A stretch of 5,295 bases of DNA, taken from assembly GCA_964469555.1 (NCBI GenBank), contig CAYYAQ010000236.1, forward strand, positions 1-5,295, read 5' to 3'. Positions within the stretch are counted from its first letter, which is position 1; every line of letters starts with the position of its first letter. Positions 1-4,749 of this stretch are shown here, piece by piece. The notes under the pieces are model-generated. The model saw only the letters and a program-made list of their open reading frames with translations, made no database searches and was not told where the DNA came from. The position numbers were made by a program, and so were the translations under genes. Source of the stretch: CAYYAQ01 sp964469555. GTDB taxonomy: Bacteria > Planctomycetota > UBA1135 > UBA2386.

Positions 1-83
1 ACCAGGCCTGGGTGATTGATGCCAAGGCGAATGCGTTTGGCGTCGGCACCAGCAATGGCAGCAAGGGTGTGATTGGCTACTGA
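1..83 (+). CDS. C-terminal end of an unidentified protein (partial, enters from the left edge)
   Basis: A plus-strand frame is open from base 3 and stops at TGA 81-83, giving 26 residues that end in VGTSNGSKGVIGY. The codons favour G or C at the third position, as in the clear genes of the window, and more so than the opposite-strand frame across the same bases. The Gly/Ser/Asn-rich ending would suit a beta-rich secreted or surface protein, but this is inference from composition. I do not recognise the family and the rest of the gene lies outside the window. It ends about 15 nt before the point where the minus-strand integrase similarity breaks off, so it may be one side of a rearrangement junction. 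Confidence 0.4.
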   Translation, partial: QAWVIDAKANAFGVGTSNGSKGVIGY

Positions 84-98
84 CACGCACACAACGAC

Positions 99-218
99 TA
101 TCTGCTTGCCGCTCAGCTTCACGTAGGCACGTCCGCTGCGCTTGTGCAGACAGAACGCGGCCCATTCGGGTTTGGGTGACAGCGGCGCGTGACCGCTCTT
201 CTTCCGCTTCGTACTCAT
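99..218 (-). pseudogene. N-terminal remnant of a tyrosine-recombinase-type integrase
   Basis: Reading leftward from ATG 218-216, the first 40 codons give a basic start (MSTKRKKSGHAP) followed by FCLHKRSGRAYVKLSGKQI. This resembles the N-terminal segment of phage-type integrases frequent in planctomycetes, where a phrase such as LHK.SG.A.V.L.G is usually followed by YLG and a tyrosine/arginine-rich core-binding domain. Here the similarity stops at about base 99. The frame stays open to the left edge for 32 more codons, but those residues no longer look like the family, and neither of the other two frames restores it. The core-binding and catalytic domains (Arg-His-Arg-Tyr) are absent. The start is supported by GGAG (224-227) five bases upstream. 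It lies downstream of the 3' end of tRNA-Val, the usual place for an integrase of a tRNA-inserted element. An intact but divergent integrase continuing past the edge is a less likely alternative. Confidence 0.55.
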
Positions 219-241
219 GAATTCTCCAGCGCTGGCGTTCC

Positions 242-260
242 CGGGTGGACGGTCCACCCG
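242..260. repeat. 19-bp perfect palindrome upstream of the integrase remnant
   Basis: CGGGTGGAC and GTCCACCCG are exact reverse complements separated by a single G at 251. The right arm also shares CCCG (257-260) with a second small hairpin, CCCG-TTTT-CGGG (257-268). As RNA the larger structure would fold as an 8-bp stem with a CGG triloop followed by TTTTC on the plus strand. It could therefore be a terminator for plus-strand transcription, an operator for the integrase (its ATG is 24 nt away), or a recombinase or regulator binding site. The sequence does not decide between these. Confidence 0.5.
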
Positions 261-332
261 TTTTCGGGACGCGCGCCGCTGCCGCTCTTCATGAGCAGGT
301 TCACCATGTTGGTGATCGGCAACAAGTTATGA

Positions 333-408
333 TGGTGGGCGATACTGGGCTCGAACCAGTGACCCCTAGCTTGTCGAGCTAGTGCTCTACCAACTGAGCT
401 AATCGCCC
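333..408 (-). tRNA. tRNA-Val (anticodon GAC), CCA encoded
   Basis: The minus strand folds as a full 76-nt cloverleaf. The acceptor arm GGGCGAT pairs with ATCGCCC, the D arm is GCTC/GAGC, the anticodon stem is CTAGC/GCTAG, there is a five-base variable region GGGTC, and the T arm ACTGG/CCAGT encloses TTCGAGC. The discriminator is A73 and the CCA is encoded (333-335). The seven-base anticodon loop is TCGACAA, which places GAC (revcomp of 373-375) at positions 34-36; A35, C36 and A73 are the known valine identity elements. The odd point is position 33, which is C (base 376 is G on the plus strand) where U is nearly universal in elongator tRNAs. Otherwise the molecule is well formed, so it is probably functional. 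Its 3' end faces an integrase remnant, suggesting the gene has served as an attachment site. Confidence 0.96.
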
Positions 409-411
409 AAG

Positions 412-425
412 CGCCTCTTCAGGCG
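412..425 (-). other. Small hairpin in the tRNA-Val 5' leader
   Basis: On the minus strand CGCCT-GAAG-AGGCG forms a perfect five-base stem with a four-base loop, ending three bases before the mature 5' end of the tRNA. It lies between the candidate promoter and the tRNA body, so it would be in the precursor removed by RNase P. A role in processing or in limiting read-through in the other direction is only a guess. Confidence 0.35.
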
Positions 426-435
426 GGGGTTGCGA

Positions 436-463
436 ACCCTACCGATCCGCATCGGTCTTGCAA
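436..463 (-). promoter_or_regulatory. Candidate promoter for tRNA-Val
   Basis: On the minus strand a -35-like TTGCAA (463-458) is followed after 16 bases by a -10-like TAGGGT (441-436), 27 bases before the mature tRNA 5' end. This spacing fits a sigma-70-type promoter for a stable RNA gene. The spacer contains a small dyad (ACCGAT-CCGC-ATCGGT, 441-456). The call rests on resemblance and position alone. Confidence 0.45.
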
Positions 464-514
464 CAGGTTGCGCAGGTTTTCGACGGCTCAAATCACCGCG
501 GATACCATGAATCG

Positions 515-533
515 CCCCGGGCTCCGCCGGGGA
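515..533 (+). promoter_or_regulatory. Leader hairpin overlapping a Shine-Dalgarno-like GGGGA
   Basis: CCCCGG (515-520) and CCGGGG (527-532) are reverse complements around a six-base loop GCTCCG. The right arm includes GGGGA (529-533), the only ribosome-binding-site-like sequence before the GTG at 542, with 8 bases between. If the small downstream gene is real, its ribosome binding site would be partly paired in the mRNA. Confidence 0.3.
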
Positions 534-541
534 CAGCAAGC

Positions 542-724
542 GTGACACACGAGCCAGCCAAGTCCCCGGCGCGGCCCGAAGTCGACACCTCGATCCTCGC
601 TGCCGCGCGCGTCATCGGGACTCCGAACGTCGCCTTCATCCTGTTCGAAGCCGTATCCGCAGATGTGGACGAGCCAGCCGAGGATGGAACCGGGGACAAC
701 GACGAGTCCGCCGAGGATTCCTGA
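542..724 (+). CDS. Small acidic hypothetical protein
   Basis: GTG at 542 opens a 60-residue frame ending at TGA 722-724. Codon use (GTC, ATC, GCC, TTC, CTG, GAC) matches the clear genes nearby, better than the opposite-strand frame over the same bases, which encodes a low-complexity Ser/Ala/Gly protein. The product has a polar N-terminus, a mid-section with a short hydrophobic stretch (NVAFILFEAVSA, about residues 29-40), and a last third dominated by Asp and Glu (DEPAEDGTGDNDESAEDS). A longer reading from TTG at 458 would overlap the tRNA promoter and adds a segment with no coding character, so I prefer 542. I recognise no family. It stands alone between the divergent tRNA and the operon starting at 822. 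It could still be a chance frame in GC-rich DNA. Confidence 0.42.
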   Translation: MTHEPAKSPARPEVDTSILAAARVIGTPNVAFILFEAVSADVDEPAEDGTGDNDESAEDS

Positions 725-789
725 CCGCCCGGCACCCTCCGATCACCAAATTCCTCCGCGCTTCTCCGTGCGTCGACCGACGCCGCACC

Positions 790-797
790 GCTAGACT
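790..797 (+). promoter_or_regulatory. Candidate -10 element for the 822-2611 operon
   Basis: GCTAGACT lies 24 bases before the ATG at 822 and differs by one base from GCTATACT (2675-2682) upstream of ald. No good -35 is visible at 16-18 bases; GTCGAC at 772-777 is too close. The 97-nt gap between 724 and 822 holds no other obvious signal except the purine-rich AGGTG (813-817) that can serve as ribosome binding site for the ATG. Confidence 0.3.
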
Positions 798-821
798 GGG
801 AGGTGGCGCGTTAGGTGTGAG

Positions 822-1514
822 ATGAACGGTTTCTCCGAAAGTCTTCTACGGATGACCATGGGCATCCCCCGTGAAGGGGAACGAGCGACCTTCCAGAAGG
901 GTCCGCTCTCGCTGCTCATCGAGAGCCACCGCGGTGGGCTGTGCGTGTGCACGCCGCACGGCAACGACCTGCCAAGCGACCAGGCGGCGGACCCGCGCAC
1001 CCCGCCGAAACGGCACTTCCTCGGCCTGCCGAAGGACGGCTACCTCGAGCTCGCCGTCCGCGCCCCGGACTACCGCGTCCGCGTCCACCTGACCGATCGC
1101 CTGACCGTCGTCCCCGACGGTCGTCTCCGCGGCTACCTCACCGTGCCGCTGCCACACCGCCTGTCCTGGCGTCGACCCGATGGGCGGACCGACGCCCTGC
1201 TCGAGGTCGCGCCGAAAGAGCTACGCACCGCCTGGCTCGGCGAGGGCGCCCTCGGCGGCTACATCCACGACGCACACAGCGCGTTCCACATCGACCGCCG
1301 CGGCGTCCGCGCCGACACCGTCGCGCTCGTTCCGGTCGTCATCATCAACCACAGCGACCACGTGCTGTCGCCGGAAGTGCTGACGATCAGCATCCTCGAC
1401 CGCGACATCCAGGAACTCGACGGCCAGATCATCACGTCGCCGCGCCGCCTGCACTTCGGCGAAGAAGCGCAGTTCCACGAACGCATCCGCTCCATTCCCA
1501 GGAGATCCGCATGA
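822..1514 (+). CDS. Conserved-looking cytoplasmic protein of unknown function, possibly DUF432-like
   Basis: A 230-residue protein without signal peptide or membrane segment. ATG 822 is preceded by AGGTG (813-817); an ATG at 852 is a possible alternative. The sequence alternates short hydrophobic strands with charged turns, as in a beta-sandwich: a region near residues 20-45 (GPLSLLIESHRGGLCVCTP), a central part (about 75-115) with YLELAVRAPDYRVRVHLTD and LRGYLTVPLPHR, and a strand pair at 167-192 with VALVPVVIINHSDHVLSPEV, then a terminal strand near RRLHFGEEAQFHE. This order, in particular a late 'V.I.N.SD..L.PEVLTI' strand, reminds me of DUF432 proteins (known mainly from archaea), but the match is faint and from memory. 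Its TGA overlaps the ATG of the next gene (ATGA, 1511-1514), so the two are translated together and probably act together. The next protein carries an MscS-like C-terminal segment. No catalytic motif is apparent. Confidence 0.85.
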   Translation: MNGFSESLLRMTMGIPREGERATFQKGPLSLLIESHRGGLCVCTPHGNDLPSDQAADPRTPPKRHFLGLPKDGYLELAVRAPDYRVRVHLTDRLTVVPDGRLRGYLTVPLPHRLSWRRPDGRTDALLEVAPKELRTAWLGEGALGGYIHDAHSAFHIDRRGVRADTVALVPVVIINHSDHVLSPEVLTISILDRDIQELDGQIITSPRRLHFGEEAQFHERIRSIPRRSA

Positions 1515-2611
1515 AGGAGTTTCGCTCCCCTGTCTTCGCGCTCGTCCTCGCGCTCCTCGTCGTGGTGGTTTTCGGCGTGGCTGGATGTAGCGACGGTGAT
1601 GGCAGCAGCGATTCCACCGCCAGCGCGAACGGAGTGAAGGCGCGAGACCTCGCGGCGCTCATCCAACGGATCGAGGCCTTGGAGCGTCAGGTCGCCGAAC
1701 AGGAGAAGACGCAGAGCGCAGAGCGGAGGCTCATGGTCAACGCGCTGGAGGCGTCGTCCGAACGTCTCGACACCGTGCTCGGCGCGTTGCTGGGCGGCAA
1801 GATCAAGCCGCCGAAGAAGCCGCGGGCGACCCGCGACCCGGAACTCCCTCCGGACAAGGGGAAGATCACGAAGGGCGACAGTCCGAAGAACCTCAGCCCA
1901 AAGACCGTCGCTCCGACTGACGACGTCGCGAACAACTCCCTGCCGAAGAAGCCCATTCCAAGTGTCGAGGGTGCCAAGCCACAGAGCGCGGACCCCGCCG
2001 TCGGCAAGGCCACGTCCATCTTCGGCGACATCGACTTCGCCCAGGGACTCGTGATCTTCCTCGCGGTCTCCTTGCTCCTTCTGGTGCTCGTCGTCGTGTT
2101 CTTTCCCGGTCGCCTGAGAGGCGTCCCCAAGGTGGAGTACAACGCCATCGAAGAAGAAGCGATCGTCGGTTTGCAGGTCGATCCCGACGCCGCTACCGTC
2201 GCGGCCTCCTGGGCAACCGAGTCGGTCGCGCCGCGACCGTCCGCCCTCAAGTCGCCCTCTTCGCCGTCGGAGCCCGACCTGTCGGAGCCGGACGTGATGG
2301 CGCCGGACGTCGGTTCGCCTCGCGGAAACATCCCGCAGTCCCGCCCCCAAGACCGACCGGTGCCCCACGAGCTCGCGATCCGCGTCGCCGACCCGGTCGA
2401 CATCGCCGGGCTCGCGGAAGTCCTCGACAGGTTCCTCACGACAGATCCCTACATCCTCAACGAACCGGCGCCCCAGGTCGCTCTCGACGACGATGAGCTC
2501 CACCTCCGGTTCTTCGCCCTGCCCACGCTGTCCGATACCGAACACGCGCTGCTGGACCAGGCGGTGCGCCGCTTGAAGCCGCCGGAGAGCCACCACAGCG
2601 AGGCCGGCTAG
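1511..2611 (+). CDS. Lipoprotein-like membrane protein with coiled coil, second TM and MscS-like C-terminal domain
   Basis: The frame is open from 941, but the true start is ATG 1511: AGGAG (1500-1504) sits six bases upstream, and a signal sequence begins there. The product has 366 residues. Residues 1-26 are a signal peptide with lipobox V-A-G-C (Cys26; Ser at +2). Residues 43-94 are a likely coiled coil (L47, L50, I54, L57, V61 spacing). Residues 97-165 are a Lys/Pro-rich linker. Residues 179-198 are a strongly hydrophobic helix followed by RLRG, so the C-terminus should be cytoplasmic. Residues 215-285 are Pro/Ser/Asp-rich and probably disordered. Residues 286-356 form a compact domain containing HELAIRV...LAEVLDRFLTTDPYILNEPAPQVAL and DELHLRFFAL, which resembles the alpha/beta C-terminal domain of MscS channels ('dP.vl..PaPqV'). 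The pore helix and beta domain of MscS are absent. Either the lipid anchor plus TM give a double anchor, or the first segment stays as an uncleaved helix. It is coupled by a 4-nt overlap to the preceding gene. Confidence 0.88.
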   Translation: MKEFRSPVFALVLALLVVVVFGVAGCSDGDGSSDSTASANGVKARDLAALIQRIEALERQVAEQEKTQSAERRLMVNALEASSERLDTVLGALLGGKIKPPKKPRATRDPELPPDKGKITKGDSPKNLSPKTVAPTDDVANNSLPKKPIPSVEGAKPQSADPAVGKATSIFGDIDFAQGLVIFLAVSLLLLVLVVVFFPGRLRGVPKVEYNAIEEEAIVGLQVDPDAATVAASWATESVAPRPSALKSPSSPSEPDLSEPDVMAPDVGSPRGNIPQSRPQDRPVPHELAIRVADPVDIAGLAEVLDRFLTTDPYILNEPAPQVALDDDELHLRFFALPTLSDTEHALLDQAVRRLKPPESHHSEAG

Positions 2612-2666
2612 CGAGGTCGATTCGATGGCGTCCCGACCATTTCACCTCCCGCTGGCGGGTGCCGCT

Positions 2667-2691
2667 GGGCCGTGGCTATACTCCGCGGCCC
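2667..2691 (+). promoter_or_regulatory. Candidate ald-uppP promoter with a dyad around the -10 element
   Basis: TATACT (2677-2682) is a good -10 match, about 68 bases before the ald ATG; no clear -35 is visible. It is flanked by GGGCCG (2667-2672) and CGGCCC (2686-2691), exact reverse complements 13 bases apart, so a dimeric regulator bound there would cover the -10. The dyad may be chance in GC-rich DNA. The rest of the 138-nt gap (2612-2749) contains only a weak CCCG-CTGG-CGGG hairpin (2648-2659) without a T run, perhaps ending the previous operon. Confidence 0.4.
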
Positions 2692-2749
2692 AAGTCCCCG
2701 AACAACCGCCAACTCATGCGCGGTCCCCCTCAGAACCTCGCCCAACGTC

Positions 2750-3859
2750 ATGATTATCGGTGTACCCAAGGAAATCAAACAACAGGAACACCGCGTCGGT
2801 GCGGTGCCCGCGATGGTGCACGCCCTGGCCGCCGACGGGAACACCGTCCTGGTAGAGGCCGGTGGGGGAGTCGAAGCGGGCATCACCGACGACGACTTCC
2901 AAAGAGCCGGAGCCACGATGGTGAGTTCCGCCGATCAGGTTTGGGCTGAGGCCGAGATGATCGTGAAGGTGAAGGAGCCACTGCCCGACGAGTTCGCGAA
3001 GATCCGATCGGGACAGATCCTGTTCACGTACTTCCACTTCGCCGCCGACCGCCAGCTGACCGAAACCATGATGCGTAGCGGCGCGCACTGCTTCACGTAC
3101 GAGACGCTCACCGTCGACGGCAAGCTGCCGCTCCTCACGCCGATGAGCGAAGTCGCGGGACGCATGGCTATCCAGGTGGGCGCCCACTACCTCGAAGCGC
3201 ACACCGGTGGCCGCGGCACGTTGATGGGTGGCGTCCCCGGCGTGGAACCCGCGACGGTCATGATCCTCGGTGCGGGCGTCGTCGGCACGAACGCCGCCAA
3301 GATGGCTGCCGGCATGGGGGCGAACGTCCTGTTGATGGACATCGACCTCGACCGCCTTCGCTACCTGGACGACGTGATGCCGAGCAACGTCACGTCGATC
3401 TACAGCAATCCCCTGACAATCCGTGAGAAGCTGCCGCTCGCCGACCTCGTCGTCGGCGCCGTGCTGCTGAGCGGAGCGCGGGCACCGGTGCTCGTCCGCA
3501 AGGAAGACCTCAAGATCATGAAGGACGACGGCCCGGTCGTGGTCGACGTGGCCGTCGACCAGGGTGGCTGCATCGAAACTTGCCATCCCACGACGCACGA
3601 TGATCCCACGTTCGTCGTCGACGGCGTCGTCCACTACTGCGTCGCGAACATGCCCGGCGCCGTGCCGCGGACTTCGACCTTCGCGCTGACGAACGCCACG
3701 GCGCCGTGGGCGAAGCGGCTCGCGCGCATGGGCGCCGCGGAGGCTGCGCGACATCCCATTCTCGGAACCGCCGCCAACGTGGTCGGCGGTCACATCACGA
3801 ACGAACCCGTCGCGAATGCGTTCGGTATGCCCTGGGTGGCACCTGACACCGTACTGTGA
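2750..3859 (+). CDS. ald: Alanine dehydrogenase
   Basis: Catalyses the reversible, NAD-dependent oxidative deamination of L-alanine to pyruvate and ammonium, in the cytoplasm, and so either uses alanine as a carbon/nitrogen source or makes it. The product has 369 residues, close to the usual 371. ATG 2750 is chosen because the family starts with M-I-I-G-V-P-K-E; a GTG in frame at 2672 would add 26 residues unlike the family and lies in the presumed promoter. No Shine-Dalgarno sequence precedes the ATG. Numbering matches the Mycobacterium tuberculosis enzyme: Arg15 and Lys75 (pyruvate binding), Tyr94, catalytic His96, and catalytic Asp270 in VAVDQGG. The Rossmann fold has GAGVVG at 174-179 and an acidic Asp197 at the end of the second strand, which favours NAD over NADP. 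NMPGAVPRTS near residue 300 is also typical. Its stop overlaps the uppP start (GTGA, 3856-3859). Transhydrogenase alpha subunit is a relative, but length and motifs fit Ald. Confidence 0.97.
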   Translation: MIIGVPKEIKQQEHRVGAVPAMVHALAADGNTVLVEAGGGVEAGITDDDFQRAGATMVSSADQVWAEAEMIVKVKEPLPDEFAKIRSGQILFTYFHFAADRQLTETMMRSGAHCFTYETLTVDGKLPLLTPMSEVAGRMAIQVGAHYLEAHTGGRGTLMGGVPGVEPATVMILGAGVVGTNAAKMAAGMGANVLLMDIDLDRLRYLDDVMPSNVTSIYSNPLTIREKLPLADLVVGAVLLSGARAPVLVRKEDLKIMKDDGPVVVDVAVDQGGCIETCHPTTHDDPTFVVDGVVHYCVANMPGAVPRTSTFALTNATAPWAKRLARMGAAEAARHPILGTAANVVGGHITNEPVANAFGMPWVAPDTVL

Positions 3860-4743
3860 TTCCACGAGAACCACCGGCTGAGATCCCGGCGGAAGGCGCC
3901 GTCGACTGGTTGTTCTGCGTTGTCTTCGGGATCGTCGAGGGGCTGACAGAGTTCATTCCAGTCAGCAGCACCGGTCACCTGATCGTGACGGCGCGCGCCT
4001 TCGGCAAGAGCGATCCCGCCTTCGAGATCGGGATCCAGATGGGGGCGATCACCGCGATCCTCTTCCTCTACTGGGGTCGGATCTTCACCGCGATCAAGCA
4101 GATCTTCGCAGCGGGAAAGCGCGGCGGGGCGACACGCGCGGGGCAGCCGAACAACCTGATCTGGCTGTTGTTCATGGCGGCGCTGCCCGCCGGCGTGCTC
4201 GGATTCATCCTGAAGGACGTGATCGTCGTCCTGCTGTTCAACAACGTCACCGTCGCGGTCGCACTCATCGTCGGCGGCGTGGGGTTCCTCGTTCTCGAAT
4301 GGTGGCTCAAGCGCAAGGGTATCACCGAGGAGGACGCGATCCATTTCGACGACATGAGCTTGCGGCAAGCGTTCCAGATCGGGATGTTCCAGTGCCTCGC
4401 GTTGATCCCCGGCATGAGTCGTTCGGGCGCGACGATCGCGGGCGCCATGGTCCTCGGCTTCAGGCGGACGGCGAGCGCGGAGTTCTCGTTCCTCGTCGGT
4501 CTCCCGATCCTCTACGGCGCAGCCCTGGTGAAGCTGCGCGACTACCCGCAGTTGTTGATAGACAAGGTGCTCATGACCGAATTCGTCATCGCTTCGGTCG
4601 CGGCGTTCCTCAGCGCTGTGATCGTCGTGAAGCCGTTCGTGAAGTTCCTGCAGCGGCACACGTTCGTACCTTTCGGCTGGTATCGAATCGTCGCCGGCGC
4701 GGGCTTGCTCTGGCTCGTGTCCGCGGGCTACCTCACCGGGTAG
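3856..4743 (+). CDS. uppP: Undecaprenyl-diphosphatase (UppP/BacA family)
   Basis: An integral membrane enzyme that removes a phosphate from undecaprenyl diphosphate to regenerate the lipid carrier for peptidoglycan and other envelope polymers; family members confer bacitracin tolerance when abundant. The product has 295 residues, slightly longer than the common 260-290. Both signature regions are intact: EGLTEFIPVSSTGHL (Glu28, Glu32, Ser37, Ser38, His41) and PGMSRSGATI (185-194, with Arg189). Further hydrophobic segments lie at about 16-33, 55-75, 101-119, 122-150, 210-226, 243-262 and 275-293, consistent with the family's re-entrant multi-helix fold. The GTG start at 3856 overlaps the ald stop by 4 nt and has no clear ribosome binding site, so translation probably depends on coupling to ald. 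Residues 1-15 are extra compared with most homologs, which begin near the V-D-W at 16-18, so a later start is possible, though no ATG or GTG is available there. Confidence 0.96.
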   Translation: MIPREPPAEIPAEGAVDWLFCVVFGIVEGLTEFIPVSSTGHLIVTARAFGKSDPAFEIGIQMGAITAILFLYWGRIFTAIKQIFAAGKRGGATRAGQPNNLIWLLFMAALPAGVLGFILKDVIVVLLFNNVTVAVALIVGGVGFLVLEWWLKRKGITEEDAIHFDDMSLRQAFQIGMFQCLALIPGMSRSGATIAGAMVLGFRRTASAEFSFLVGLPILYGAALVKLRDYPQLLIDKVLMTEFVIASVAAFLSAVIVVKPFVKFLQRHTFVPFGWYRIVAGAGLLWLVSAGYLTG

Positions 4744-4749
4744 ACGGAT

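Noticed and set aside
493..735. Minus-strand 80-residue frame opposite the small acidic gene
   Set aside because: Ser/Ala/Gly-rich with poorer codon fit than the plus frame and no ribosome binding site.
941..1510. N-terminal extension of the lipoprotein frame upstream of 1511
   Set aside because: Upstream residues are Arg/Pro-rich and out of frame with the 822-1514 gene; the SD at 1500-1504 and the signal peptide fix the start at 1511.
1259..2596. Long minus-strand open frame opposite the 822-2611 operon (445 residues)
   Set aside because: Arg/Glu/Asp/Gly-rich composition without domains, and the plus strand carries SD sequences, lipobox and coupled starts. It is a GC-rich shadow.
2648..2659. 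Rho-independent terminator after the 822-2611 operon
   Set aside because: The stem is only four to five bases and no T run follows on the plus strand.
2672..2749. 26-residue N-terminal extension of alanine dehydrogenase from GTG 2672
   Set aside because: The family begins at M-I-I-G-V-P-K-E; the extension overlaps the likely -10 element and is unlike homologs.
2714..3874. Minus-strand open frame of 386 residues opposite ald
   Set aside because: Ald is unambiguous on the plus strand; the antisense product is His/Arg/Asp-rich with no family likeness.
3790..4659. Minus-strand open frame of 289 residues opposite uppP
   Set aside because: Charged low-complexity product; UppP motifs on the plus strand explain the sequence.
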